Program-made: the position numbers and the translations under genes
Source of the DNA: Vanrija pseudolonga
Taxonomy: Eukaryota > Basidiomycota > Tremellomycetes > Trichosporonales > Trichosporonaceae
NCBI RefSeq assembly: GCF_020906515.1
Contig: NC_085852.1
Span: forward strand, 496,001 to 560,000
Length of the DNA stretch: 64,000 bases
Direction of reading: 5' to 3'
Notes under the pieces: generated by a model
What the model was told of the DNA's origin: nothing
Databases searched by the model: none
What the model saw: only the letters and a program-made list of their open reading frames with translations
In this document: piece after piece, positions 22,457-35,760 of the stretch
How the letters are laid out: every line of letters begins with the position of its first letter
Numbering within the stretch: the first letter of the stretch is position 1

Positions 22457-23348
22457 AAGAAGAGGAAGGAAGAACGATTGAGTGGTGTTGGTGGTGGTGG
22501 TGGATGTTGGTGAAGGAAGACGAGGGAAGACGAGGAAGACGGACGAGTGTACGAGTGGCAAGTCGCGACGACACGACACGCGCGGCGGCGCGACTCGCCC
22601 AAGCCGCCGTGACCATGCTTCTCGCGGTGAAGGCGGCGTGCATGCTGTCGGACACACACCCACACCACCCGCAAGGACGTTGCACGGTCGCCGCCGCGCA
22701 GGCAAGGTGCACGAGGTCACCGTTACATGCCGCCTACACACCCACACACACGCCGCGCACACGAGTGCCGAGCGCCGAGGCGGGGGGTGCACATACACAC
22801 CCACACGCCGTGGGCTGGTCTGCGGCCGCCTCGCCGCTTTCGTGTGTCGACTGACACATTGGGGTGCAGGGAAGGGGACTCGGAGCCAGGTGTGACCGGA
22901 CCGGACCAACTTACCTTGTGCGATGTGTTGATTGCAAGCGATGCTTGATCTGCTTATGCGTGCACGCCGAGATGAGTGGCGGGGGCTGGGCGGGCGGACG
23001 GGCGGCTGGGAGGGTGGGGGGTGGGGGCGTGATAGGGCGTGCGGAGATGTGTGTGTGCTTGTGTACTGATGGGCGGCGAGCGAACAGAAGCAAGGGGTTG
23101 GGAGGAAGGGCAGAGCAGGGCAAGCCTTTGATGGACACCCGCGCCGATCACTTGCAGCCGTCGTCTGTGGGAGAGAGTGGGGTGGGTCGTGTGCTGAGGA
23201 GAGTCGTCGAGTGTCGTTCGTTGACAAGCTTATGGGTGATGATAATGATGATGATGATGATGACTGAGGGTGTAGCTGATGTCTATGCTGCTATGCTATG
23301 AGTATGATGAGTGATGGGAGTGGGGTGGGGGTGGGTGATGGGCTGAGT

Positions 23349-23367
23349 GGGGGGGGGGGGGGGGGGG
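23349..23367. repeat. Homopolymer run of 19 G
   Basis: An uninterrupted run of 19 G on the plus strand followed by more G-rich sequence. The length is likely unstable between isolates and prone to sequencing error. Confidence 0.9.
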
Positions 23368-24071
23368 AGGAGGGGGAGGGGATCCGGGGGTGCGAGTGAT
23401 AAAGATGCGAAGGGGGGTTATAAGTTTGAATGGATTTGAGTGGGTCGCGAAGGCAACTTCTTGCTGCTCGTGGTGGTGGTGGTCACTGGAGTGGGTGGCC
23501 CTCCCTCCTCGGCGTGATCTGAGGGTATCGAGGACGAGGGGGGGACTGTGGGTAGAGTCGCGGCCTTGCAAAGCGACTCTCGCACGGCCAAGGAACGTCG
23601 AGCTGGGCTTGCCCTGGAGGGAGGGGGTGGAGAGAGAGCGCGAGGCAGGCGAGTGACAACGAGGCGGATGGCTTTGGGTTGAGGGACCAGGGGGAGGTGG
23701 TGGTGGCCGTGGGTGGGTGAGTGGGTACGACGACGACGACGACGGTTGTGCGTGGGGTGAGTGAGTGACTTCAAAGGTCAAAGGCGCGGCGAGGGGTTGC
23801 GCCGTTGTCTCTGAGCCGTGGCCGAGTGTCCGAGAGCCATGATGGTGGCCAACGGTGGTGGTGGTGGTGATGGCGGTGGCGCAAAGTGACTTGCTTTGAT
23901 AGACAGAGCCCATGTGTTTGGCGGCATGCTGTCTGTCGTCGTTGCCGTGGTGGCCGTTCTCGTCGTCGTTGTGTGTGTGTATGTGCAGAGGGGCTCAAAG
24001 TTGTCACGGTGTGGAGCGGCAGAGTGACCGGCGATATGGTGCGCATTGGGCGTCGACCCCAGTGCGCCATT

Positions 24072-24107
24072 GTCGTCGTCGTCGACGACGACGACGACGA
24101 CGACGAC
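24072..24107. repeat. (GTC)4(GAC)8 palindromic triplet repeat
   Basis: Four GTC units run directly into eight GAC units around a GTCGAC centre. This gives a perfect 12-bp self-complementary core able to form a hairpin or cruciform. It marks the edge where the G-rich plus-strand bias ends. Confidence 0.8.
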
Positions 24108-27100
24108 GAGCTTGTGCTCGTGCTCACCCCTTCCCTCTGCTCTTCTTACCGGGGGCTGTTGGCGTCACAGGGGTGAGGTAGGGGGCGGCGGCGGAGGTGG
24201 TGGTGGTGGCTGCCATGGCTAATCTGACACGTTGGAGTCTGAGCGCAAAGACTGTTCCGTACGAGGCGGCGGCGGCGGCGAGGGGAGGGCCACTGCGGTC
24301 ACTGCGTGCCACCCACCCACCCACTGCTGCCAACAAGACGAGCGAGGAGGTCAAGGCGTTAGGGACGTCAGTCCTGGCCAGGTACCCACCCCCAACCACA
24401 ATGACGGCTGGCCATGGTGGCATGCTAAAGGACGTTTGCCTCGGCACCACCACTACCACGGCCACTGCCCATGCCTCCCACGATGAACAACAGCGACAAC
24501 AGAGTTTGAAACACGCCGCCGCACGCCGCCGAGAAGCAGCACACCGCATACCTTTCAGATGAGGCGGTGAGCACAAAGGTCAACAGGCGCCGCATGTCAT
24601 TAAGATCGGGGTCCTGGCCACCGTCGTCGTCGACGACAGCTGCGGCGACGGCGGCAGCGACGACAATAGCTGCCTGGCCGAGCTAGCCAACTAGCTTTGA
24701 GCTTTGAGTTGACACGGGTCCTGCATTCCAGGCGAGCTGTTGTGTTGCTGTGACAACAAATGAAATGGGCTGCATATGGGCACGCTGGCAAGAGAGCCAA
24801 GTCACGCCTGCGTTGGATGGCATGACGAGTGAGCGAGCGTCGAGATGAGATGGGTCGAGACGAGCCAGTATGCCCGAGCTCGAGCTTGACAAGCTTGTGC
24901 GTTATCCTCGTCTGCGCGGGCGCCTTGGTAGCCGTATTAAGCCGGTGTGCTGGTGCGGCGGCGCCTACAGTCCGCCGCAACACCGCCTTGCCTGCCTCGT
25001 GTCCATGTCCGCGGCGCCGGGGCTGGCCTGCTCGCGATGCTTGCTTCCCACGCACGCGCCGATGGTCCAGATCAGCCTGTATCTCGGACTGAGCGGCCAG
25101 AGGCCAGAGGCAGCAGCGAGCGAGGGGCATGAGGACAGGCACTGATGTGCGCCGCGGCGCGGCGCACCGCGCACTGGCCTCGGCCCTGGTCTGGCAGATC
25201 TCTCTCTGGCCGGCCGAGCGGGTGGGCACTTGGGGGTGACCACGATCGCGATCAGAGTTGGAGTCAGAGCGACGAGCAGGTGTGCGCAGCGTTGTTCTGC
25301 ACCAGACAAGGCCTTGATCATGTTCCTGGCGTGTAACACAGTCGCTGCGACCCGACGAGCGAGGGACGCGCGAGCGAGAGCGAGGCAGGTAGGCAGATGG
25401 CGCCGCGCGCAGCCCCCTGCCCCGCTTGCCCCTTGGCTGGCCGCGACATGGATCTGTGGCTCGCTGTGCGGGCGGGCGGGTACTTGCAAGTGACGGTCAG
25501 TCAGTCAGTCGGAGCATGCCCAGACCGAGTGTGACAAGAGGGTCCGAATGAGCCGGGGGGCGCGCACGAGCAAGAGCGACCTTGTCGACACACAAATGAG
25601 CAATTTAGGCAGAGCTGTGTGTCGTGCCCGGGATCGCGGCGTGCACAACCGCGCAGGCCTGCTTCAAGCAGTCATCATCAGTCCGTGACGCAGTGATCCA
25701 CCGTGACAAACTAAGTCATCAAGCACTCATTGTCATGATTGGCGTTGCAGGCGATGGTCGTTGCCGTGCCCGGCCTGACCGGCAGCATGCCACGACGCAG
25801 AGGCCTTCCTCGCCTTGTGCTTGCTGATCATTGTGATTGATTGCCGTGACGAGGTGACGCTTCCACTTTCATCAAGAGACGACAGCCGCCGGCGGGGTAC
25901 GACGACGAGGTGGGTGGCGGCGGCGGCGGCGGCGCAGAGCTGGGATCGCGGCTCCTCCTCCTCCTCTCTCTGCCTGGTGGTGCAGCCGCGCCTCCAGCCC
26001 AAAGGAGCCAGCCAGTAGCAGCAAGTCGTGCGCAAAGGAGCGGCCAACAAGCCGGCCAGCCAGCCCCCAGCCCCCAGCCCCCATGAAACCGCTGTCCGCT
26101 TCTTGCGGCGCCGCCGCCGCCGTGGCGTGCACCGATCTTGGGGATGCGCGCTCGTGTCTCGTGTCGTCGTCCACTACGGCCGTCAGGCGGCCGCCCGCCA
26201 TGCGCCGCCGCGCGCCGCAGCGCCATGGGAATGTCAAAGGATCACCGCAGTGGTGGCCATGCGACAGACGGACGGCGACGGAGCCCGAGCCCGAGCCGTC
26301 CGCGGCGACGTCGAGCAGTTTTTACCAGTCTTCAGAGGTTGCCGTTGTCCCTGCCTACCTGCTAGCAGCAGCTGGCGCGCGCCCCGTGCCTCCGCCGAGC
26401 GACTCGAAGCGCGACCGACGACGCACGCGTGCGTGCTTCGTGTCGTCGAGTCAGTGTGTCGTTGGTCGATCAGTCAGTCAGGCAGTCAGCGATCCTCAAT
26501 CAATCCTTAAACCAGAGCCACAGCCTCGTTTTCTATCCTATCCCACCCACTCCGCCGGACTGTGCCACACGTTGGCCGAAGCCGGCTCGGGCTAGTCGTT
26601 GCGTCGTCGCCGTCGGAGCAAACGTTTGTTGGCGCGACCAACGGCAGGAAGAGGGGGTGGTGGGTCGGCCAGCTGGCCGGCGTTGCCCGCATGCAAGCGC
26701 GCGCGTCGTGTCGCCGCGCTGCACGCGACTGACTGGCAGCTAGCCAGCTCAGCTCCTGTAGCCCCGCAGCACGCGGGAGCTTGGTAACCATGCAGGCGAG
26801 ACGGCGGGCGGGGGTGAGGAATGGTGGTGATCGCTGCTGCTGATGCTGCTGCTGCGTGCACTACGGCCTAGACGGCCTAGTCAATCATTTTGCTAGCTCA
26901 TGCATTTAATTCCGCCAGTGCAGGTGCAGTGCTGCAGTGCTGCATACTGGTGCACGCTGTGTCGATCATGCTCACAGCTTACTGGTGCGGGGGCGACTAT
27001 ATCTGGAAGCCGCAACGAGAGGCCAGGCCAGACCCAGCAAGGGTAGTGGTGCTCGCCAGCCGGCCGGAGCGACAGGTTCCGAGCAGAGCGACAAGACGAC

Positions 27101-30100
27101 ACGAGACTGATTTTTTCGCGACGTGGGCAGCCAGCGTGCAGTGGGCAGTGGGCAACCCTCCCTGCCTGCCTGGCTCCGTGTGTGCCGGGCCGCGCTGCCG
27201 GCAGCTGGGCTTTTTTAACGCAAGTCGCCCACAAAGGTGGTACTGTTCCTTATGCTTAACCGTCCCTGTAGACGCAAAGACGCGGTACGTCGACTTGACT
27301 TTTCAGTTTTCTAAAAACTCAGGGGGGGCAGATGGTGGCAGTTTTCGAGGAATGGAATTTGGGACAGACGTTTCGACTTGTACTCACTTGAACCGGCGCT
27401 TTCGCGAGAATCTCGGCGTTGGCTTGCTGCTGCTGGCTGCCTTCTTTGAACCTCTCCACTATCAGACAAGCGTGCGTCAGGGTTGAAACGAGATGTAATC
27501 TGGCACACGAGACGACCACTGGTGGAGCTGGCTGGTCGGACGGACGGACAGGTCCTGTGCCAGCCAGGCCAGGTTGGCGGGGTTTGCACCTCGCCTTTTG
27601 TTGCGCCAGCGACCTGCTGGCGTGCAGGCAGGCCCAAGCTGGCTGGCGGGCGCGAGGCGGTGGCTCCTCGTCGACATCCTAGAGCGCCTCGTCGCCACGA
27701 TCAATGTACAACTTACGCGTGCGCTCGCGTCGATGCGAGGCGAGCGAGCGTCCTCGCACCTCCGCACCCGCACCCAACGCACCCGCACCACCCTCCTCGC
27801 ACTGACACTTTTACAACACTCGTCTCTCTTCTGTGAGTTCCTCGCGGAGCGGATCGCACTCGGATGCAAACTGCAAACTGCAAAAGTGCTCAAAGGGGTG
27901 CATACATGTTGTCATCAGGAGCGCCCTTTCTGGCAGATAGACACAAGATCCGCCTTCTTTGACAATGCACACTGGTCTACAGAGAGCCTGGCCCACCGTG
28001 GTCGTCGTCGGTCGTCGTCATGGCTCGCTTTGCTGCTGCACTACCGTTGGAGGGGGGTGGATGGAAGGGGTGCCGCGATTGATGCGTGGGAAGCCCGCAT
28101 GCCCGAAACGCCTCGTTGGACGAACCAGCGATCCTGCGCGCCTGCAGCAGGAGCGACAGCGGGTGTTGCCAGCTCGCGTCTCTTTTCCCTGGTATAATCG
28201 CAAACCGATGATGCGCACCTTGTCTCGCAGAACAGCGATGCCGGAATCACACCAATCGGTTTTGCGTTTCGTTGGTTCGGGGAGTGGGCAGGCGGGCATA
28301 GTGACGGGGGTAGTGACGCACCGTGCTTTTTCATCCCTTGAGGGATCAATCAAGCAAGGACAAGGCAACGAGGCAACGAGGCAACGACGACGGACCCCGG
28401 CGGCGGTGGTGGTGGTGATGGCGGATGCAGGAGCAAGCAGGAGCCAGCGCGACACGGCGCGGCGCCCACTTCTTGGCCCACTAGTTCATACGCGAGTGTG
28501 CGCGGGCCGCGCTCACAGCTCCTAGATACAGGCGGCGCCAGAGGGCCCGCTTGGCTTGCCACTGGGGGCTTATCGACATGCCTGGCTGGGTGCAGGGTGT
28601 GGTCGGGTTTCTGGGTCGGGGACTGGCGGACGCCAGCCACATTTGGCTCTGTGGGATCCTCGGACCCTCGTTTTCCTTTTGACTGCACTCGCCGACATTC
28701 CGCCGCCGAGCGCCGCCAAGGACGCGCCGGCATTGGCATTGAACAACCGCTCCGTCAGATTCCTTTCTTTCCCACATCAAAAGGATCATTACGGCTGCGG
28801 CATGGAATGAGCTGCAGCGGACGAGTAACGAGTGTGACCTTATCCGCCCGCTTCCATTCTGATATGCACTCTCTATTGCCCTATTACCGTTGGGTGCCGG
28901 CTCCCGCTAGGGGAAGTGATGAGGAACCCAGCGTCAGATGCCATAGGCCTGGCCTGGAGCAAGCAGGGCATGCAGGCCCCGCAGTTGTTGGATAAGGTGA
29001 CGGCGATGACGGCACCTTGGAGGATTTCGCTGTTCGGAGGATTTTTTTTTTATTCTTGGTTTTGGTTTCTGGTTTCTGTGACAATGGCGGCGCGCGCGGC
29101 GGATTGTGGGATCTGGGGCAGCGATGGCGATGGCGGCCGGCCCAGTTTTGACCCAGTGAGCACTGAGTTGAGATGCGAGCACCTGGCTCCTGGCTGCAGC
29201 TAACTGAACCTGGCAGGGTCGCATCCTCTATCCAAAATCCATGTCGATCATTGACCCCAGCGCCGCCTCGCAAGCCACCGACCGACCTACCTGTCTGCCT
29301 CGCAGCAACTGTCAGTTTGTCCTGCCCACCTCCGGCAGAAGCACCGATAGGCTATCGCATGCTGGGGGGCTTGTGATGATGCACTCAGGCAGGCAGCGAA
29401 CAAGCCAGAATTCAATGGCGACAGACCGAGGCACGCGTAGCTTGACCGACCGACCGACCTGGACTGGGCCTGTGACTGACTCTGGGCAGACTTTTACTGC
29501 CCATTTTGACTTTTGCCCATTCTGATGACTGCCCTGCCATTCAAAGAGGCAAGCCAGAGCCACCACCACCACCCCGCGTGCCTTCCCCACACCCGCCGTC
29601 AGCCGCAGAGCCCCAGATTTCGCTAGTGCACACCTTACGAGCAGTGCACCACATGCAAAGAATGGCAAAGTGCGGTATGCCATGTCATCCACTCTGATCG
29701 CTGTATGTGCGGCACGCGCCGCCGCGCTGCGCTGCTGCATGGTCGCTCGCTTGCTCGTTCCGCACATGCCTCGCCGCGCCACGGCACCGACATTGGACAT
29801 TGACTGCTTGCAGCATGCCACCACATGAAGAAGAAACCCGGGGGGCGCGAGGAGCGAGCGAGCGCGCGCGCGCGACCAAGCAAGCCAACCAGCCAGCCAG
29901 CCGACATGAACATTGCAAAGCAGCAGAATTTCGACGATCGCCAGTCAGGCATAGCGCGTCTCGCAGCAATCTGGGGTTTAGCTAGGACATGACGCGGCAC
30001 GAGTACCAAGCAAGCCATCAGGAGCGGTCGACGCGGAGCGCAGACGCCTTGATGGCTTGTCTCCTTGCTCGCTTTGTCCCCAGCGCCGCGCGACGGCGTC

Positions 30101-30354
30101 TGCACAATAGCAGCCAGCAGCCCCGCACGCGCGTACACCCTACGTTATCATTGTTCGTTAGCGGCAGCGGCGCGTGAGCAAGCACACGAGCAGTCCCGCG
30201 CGCGCGCGGACCGGCACGGGGCGGGCGGTTCAAGCTACTGCTACTGCTACTGTAACCTGGTTGAACCAAGAACCTGCACCAGCGCCGTCGCACCAGGGCT
30301 GGCTACTGTGCGAGCCAGCTGTTCGCACTGGTGCAGCTAGCATTCCCGGCCGGC

Positions 30355-30374
30355 GGGCGGGCGGGCGGGCGGGC
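30355..30374 (+). repeat. (GGGC)5 tract, G-quadruplex motif
   Basis: Five perfect GGGC units give five G3 tracts separated by single C. Within 60 bp there is also a GCTC tract (about 30420-30438). No gene is nearby. Confidence 0.85.
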
Positions 30375-32126
30375 GAGCATTTGGCCGACCGACCAGCACG
30401 GAGTATCGACGGATGAACACGCTCGCTCGCTCGCTCGCGTCGCATGCATAGCCCTCCCGAACTGTACGCGTCCTGCAGGTTGCAGGTGTATGGTGCGCCG
30501 CGCATGGCTGCGCGCAGAATGCTGCATTGGCTTGCAGGTGCAGGCGCCAGCGAGACCCTGGGGCAGTGTTCTTCAACTTATTTCTCCCTGGTGGTGGGTG
30601 AACGGAGCGAGCGCCGCCGTCGTCGTCTCGACCCCTTGGCTTGTCTCGCGCCCAGCCGGCAGTCGTTCGCATCGACCAGATCCCTCGGGCCACGTCGTCG
30701 CCGAGACGCGTCTGTGCGCGCCATGCAACGGCCGTGCGCGGCGCGGCATGCTTGGCATGGCATGCAACAAGGTGCACAGTGCGGCGTGCTGCGGCGGCGT
30801 CGGTGGCACACTTCTCGAAGCAGCCACCAAACCTTGCCTTGGCCCAGAAAGTCAAGATTTAGGCGCGGGGCTTATCGGTCCTCGCTTGCCTGGTGGTGCA
30901 ACGTAGGACAATGCAACGGCAAACGCCTGCTGCACGCCGACAGCCAGCCAGCAAAAGCCAGTGCGCCAAAGCCAGCCAGCCCAGACGCCAGCGTCATGTG
31001 CGCGCGTCGACCATACATTGCATTATGGCTGAATGCTGCAGCACGCGACGCGTCAGACATTAGAATAAGCTGAGCGACGACATGGCCCCAGTGCGGCTTG
31101 GGAGCGGGCGGCGAGGTTCCGGCATATGAATGAGCCACCTAGGCAGGAGCGAGGCAGGCAGGCAGGTAGTTTCCTCTCGCAGCCGCCTCGGCGCCTCCCC
31201 CTCAGCCTCCGCCCGCCGCCTCCGCCTGCCTGCCTACCCTCCAGGCGCCGCCGATATCGCGGATGCACCCAGCCAGGAGCGCAGTGTCGTCGTGTGCAGC
31301 CAACTTCTTGATGCAACGAATGCTCGGCGTCTCGGACCGCGTTCGTTTGCTCGCTCGCTCGCATCGCTACTCCGGCACGGGTGTACCTTTGCGGTTCCGT
31401 CTACATATACGTACATTTACGCCGCCGCCGCCGCCGCGCTGCTGCGCGACGACGCCGCGCCTGGAAAACTGAGGGCAGAAATGTCGTCGCGATTGTCCTG
31501 CATACCTTTGCGCGATCCACTATGCACGGCATATCCAAGCTGCAAAGGTTGCGGCTGCACTAGCCAGCTCTAGCTCGCCGAGCGTGCCGGGCTGGCGTGA
31601 CGCGCACCCATTACTTGCATCCCGTTTGCTTCCGGCTTCCAACTTCCAGTGGAAGAGACAAGCATTAAGCTCGTCGGCACCACCAGGCCACGCATGGTGC
31701 ACGCACGCACGCACGACAGCGCGGCGGTTGATCATGACATCAGAGCGAAACCCCACGCGGTGTGCTGGTGGTGGTGTTCGGACGCGCTGGCTCCTGGGCG
31801 AGAGTTTGCGCTCCTGGGCTGGGTGCTCCTGGGTGGGGGTGGGCAGGAAACTAACTCTATACCAAGAATACTGAAAGAGACAAAGGCCCTACAGTAAGTA
31901 TCATGGCGGGCGGTAATTGTAATGCGGTACGGCAGCATGCAGGGAATAGCAGCCAACTACACCCTTGACTACTGATACTAGAGTGTGGATGATTCAGGAC
32001 TCGCTCGTGGCCAAGGACCCCACTTTACCCTCCGCTGTGCACATTACTGCACACAGCAGGAAGGAGGTTGGTTCTGTCGAGAGCACGTTTGAGGCGAGCC
32101 GCGAGCCGGCAGCCGGCCGGCGTGCG

Positions 32127-32150
32127 GTGCGTGCGTGCGTGCGTGCGTGC
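32127..32150. repeat. (GTGC)6 tract
   Basis: Six perfect GTGC units in the gene-free block, one of many tetranucleotide runs there. Confidence 0.85.
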
Positions 32151-33896
32151 AACGCACGTAGCACGTAGCACAGCGAGCGAGCGAGCGGCCCATTTGCGGC
32201 GGAACTGAGATGCCGCTTATACCTGGACTTGGCTGCACACGACGGGCCAATGCAATGCAATCATGACGATGAGCACCTCTGGCGCCTGATTACTAGCACA
32301 GCAGCTCGATTTCCTTTTTCCTTGGCCAAGAATTCAGTGCCAGGTATCCATGTCTCTCTCGCCCTTGCCCTCGTGCCAGCCTAGCTAGCAGCAGCTCGAG
32401 GTGACGGCACATTGCTCGATTGTGCGCAGTGCTACCAAGCCTCAGGCCTCAACATTCCACTTTACATGAAACCAACAGGTGGTACTGCAATGTCACTTTT
32501 TACCCGTTTCAATCGGCACCGGCTGCCTGGCTGCCTGCCTCGCTGCTACTGCCTATCGGATCGGTCGCGACGGGGCCGGCCCACCGGGCCCATATGGGTA
32601 TGGTGCGGATCGCGGAGTGCAACAAGAGCCGGTTGGCTTGCCGGTGCACGCGGATGACCCTCCCTCGCGCGACACCTGCTCCAAACGGCTAACCTGCGGC
32701 ATGTCTCGTCATGTCACAGTGTGGGCCGCGCGATGCGACATACATGACATGCGACGACATGCGTTTCGTTTCAGCGAGCGGTAGTGGTCGCGCGGGCCGG
32801 CGCGCGCCGCGTGCGCCAAAGTCAGAGATCCGGCACGATCCGCGCTCTCGCGAGCGATAGCTTTACGACGCCAACTATCCACTGCCGCACGCGCCGTACC
32901 CATCCCCGAGATGCAGAAAAAAACGAGGCGGTGCGGCGAGGTGCGGGCGGAGCGGACCGAGTGGTGGGCAGTGGCTCTCTACCTGGCAGCAAGGTCCGGA
33001 TCGCATCGCTACTGGAAATGAAAGTCTTGGTATCTTGCAGCCAGGGATAGCACGCGAGTAGCGAATGCATCAGGCAGTGGTGATGATCTGCGCGCGCGTC
33101 TACAACGCCGCCATGGCAACACGTACGGCAGCACCCCGTTTCATTGTCGACGACCCGGCGTCCTCTTCTACGACACGTCACAGGTCCCGCGGTGGCCCGA
33201 GACGCCATCAAAGTCACCTTGTTCCGTCGACAGATGGGCAGTGAGTGTTCTGGGCTCTGCTCGACGCGGAGCGGTGTCTTGCGGACGGTAGAGCAAGTTC
33301 CCACGGCGGGCCGTGGCGGCATGCATCTTTTCTCGTCTGATGTTCCAAGAAGGAGGGTTCGCTGTTCTTGGCGGAAGAGCAAGCGAGCCACCAGGCAAGA
33401 GGCGGCACGCACCGTCGCCCAAAAAAACGACGCTGGTAATATCACTAGCTCACGAGCAAGAGCACAGAGCGCACAGCGGCATGCACCGTCGCCCAAAACG
33501 ACAGCATCGGGCAGCGTGATGCCCATGAGTGCGCGCAGCATGCCGTCGTACCAGCGTGCCAGCGTGCCAGCTTGCGTGTGCACGCGTTGTTCGTGTTTCG
33601 TGTCACGACCAGCGAAAACCACATGCCTCACACGACGCCAGCAAAGTCGCGCCTGTCGTCGTCGCGCCTGTCGGACGAGCACGCTACCCAGCCGTGACTG
33701 CCGAGGCCTGCACAGACGGCTGGCTGAAACGCGCCGCCCCAGACGACGGCGATCAAACCCTCCAATGTACGGGACGGGGTTATCGCCTGACGTGTGCCGT
33801 GCCGCCGCGAGGGCCGGGGTGCGCGGCCAGCCAGCCAGCCGGCGACACCAAGCGAGCCACCGAGCCACTGCTACCAACAGCCGCGGCGCGCGGAGG

Positions 33897-33983
33897 GGTC
33901 AGGTCAGGTCAGGCCAGGTCATCAGATCAGCATTCAGAAACGAAACGCAACGAAACGCAACGCAACGCAACGGTACGCAACGG
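33897..33983. repeat. AGGTC and AACGC/AAACG pentanucleotide repeats
   Basis: Five slightly degenerate AGGTC units (33897-33920) are followed by a run of AACGC-type units (about 33938-33983). Both are imperfect and look like decaying microsatellites. Confidence 0.7.
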
Positions 33984-35712
33984 TAAGAGGTACAGGCTAA
34001 GCACATTACGTTGTGCTGCGACGACGCCTGTTGGTGCCCACGACGCACGCGTTTGGCATTTTGCATTTTGCATCCAACCGAGCAGAGTCCATGGAAACTT
34101 GTAACTGACAGGGACGGTGCAAAACTCTGATCTTGGGCACGGCGCGACGACCACAGCGACGAGGATTACCGTCCCTCCCGGCTCGTCGTGCCTGTTGCAG
34201 TGTCCATTGGGTTGGGTGGGTTGAGTTTGCCGGAGCAAGCGGTCGTTGCGCTGCAGCAGGTCGAGACATGTGCCGCCGGAGACAGAGCGAGGGCAGACAA
34301 GACGTCGTATGGCACCCCCCCAAACCAACCCCCAACTCCCCCCGCCGGCACGACCCCACCCCCGCGTGCTTCATCATCCCCGCTGTTGTCGTCGCGGTCG
34401 CGACCACAGGGTTGCAGCAGCGGGTGGAGCCTGCCCAGAGGGGCAGTCGGTACGCGTTTGGCTTTTATTCGGCGAGCAAGTGCGTGCTGCGTGCTGCGTG
34501 CGCTCTGCACAGCACAGCTGCCACACCTTGTTGCACCCCCGACACCCCCGGCACACGCGCCGATCCTACCGACGACCCACAACTCCACCGCTGTGCTGAA
34601 TCTCCCTCGTCCCGGCGTGAACGCGCTGTGCACGCCGCGGCACGTCGCGCGCGGCACGCACCCACTCCCCGCTCCCTTGAAGCTTCGAAACACAGTCTGG
34701 ACTCTGCGTTGCGATATTTACGTAAATCCGCACCCGAAACGATCGCAGTGTCAGGTGCATGTTGCGGTGGGCGGGTTAAAGTCGTCAGCAGTGGTCAGAA
34801 GAAAAAAAAAAGTTCGGACAGCTGGTACACAGCCGTGCCGTGCTTGTGAGTAGTGCAGGTTGGGTGGGCTTGTGCTTGTGCTTGCGCTGGTGCATGCGCG
34901 AGCTTGGACTTGGTGTCGCCTGCTGTGCACCACCTGCGCGATGCTCGCGCGAGCTCTACACCTGCACGCGCACGACATGCACGCGATCATCTGCTTCAGA
35001 GTTGAGTTCAGCTCCACCCACCCTTGCAAGGCATGCAACCCTCACCATTAACACGCCGCGCCCTCCACTGGAATCGCGACGCTCTTGTGCAGTGACGGCA
35101 GGTAAGGTGGTTGACGGCAGTGCATAGTCTACCGGGATGGCCGACTCCTACAGGAGGCCATCACCCCGTTTCACTGGAGCCGCGTTTTCCTGGCTCCTCG
35201 GTGCTGGCTGTGGGCAGGTCCTCGTTACCGCGTTTCTGCTACGGTGCCGCCTTGTCTCGCATTAGACTTGGGCGACTTGCTTGGGGTAATGCACTTCCCG
35301 TCTTTTTTATTTCAACGCAACCCCAACGTTACTAGGCGTGTCCAAGGGTGAGTATAAGATTAGAATTTGCCCAGTAACAGCAACTGGCTTCCTGGCATGG
35401 CAGTAAGTAATCGATGACCCACCCAACCCACCGCGAGTGTTTTTTCTCTCGTAAAGGGGCAGAATGTTGAAAATTCAAGGGAAAATGCACCAAAAATGCG
35501 TTGCTTGCATGCTGCCAGAATATCCAGGGAGCTCCACCCAAATCGCGAGGTTGAGAGAGGTACAGCTTACCATTCCCTGGTGCACGCCCGACGGTCGCTG
35601 CCGGTTCCTGCCAACGCTTCTTTGAAGGTTCCTGCAGACGGCAACAGGCGGCGACGACGACAACGGTCGCTCGCCGAGACACCTCACCACCCCAGAACGG
35701 CGCTGCTGGGTG

Positions 35713-35760
35713 CCCAGCGGCACCCAGCGGCACCCGGCGCGCCCGGCGCGTGCCGCTGGG
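35713..35760. repeat. GC-rich inverted repeat (11-bp stem)
   Basis: CCCAGCGGCAC occurs twice in tandem (35713-35723 and 35723-35733). Its exact reverse complement GTGCCGCTGGG lies at 35750-35760, giving an 11-bp perfect stem with a 16-nt GC-rich loop from the second copy. A smaller CTGGG/CCCAG hairpin overlaps the left side. No gene adjoins it within 900 bp. Confidence 0.75.

Noticed and set aside
22307-23227. 306-codon minus-strand frame upstream of the cyclin
   Set aside because: The translation is Pro/Ser/Thr/His low complexity, as expected from a C/T-rich untranslated leader.
26890-27486. 198-codon plus-strand frame
   Set aside because: The composition is less biased than neighbours, but there is no motif, splice structure or promoter to support it.
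32822-33877. 351-codon open frame on the minus strand in the gene-free block
   Set aside because: Overlaps a 280-codon frame on the other strand; rich in Arg, Cys, Ala; contains short internal DNA duplications; no recognisable domain. Probably a chance frame in GC-rich DNA.
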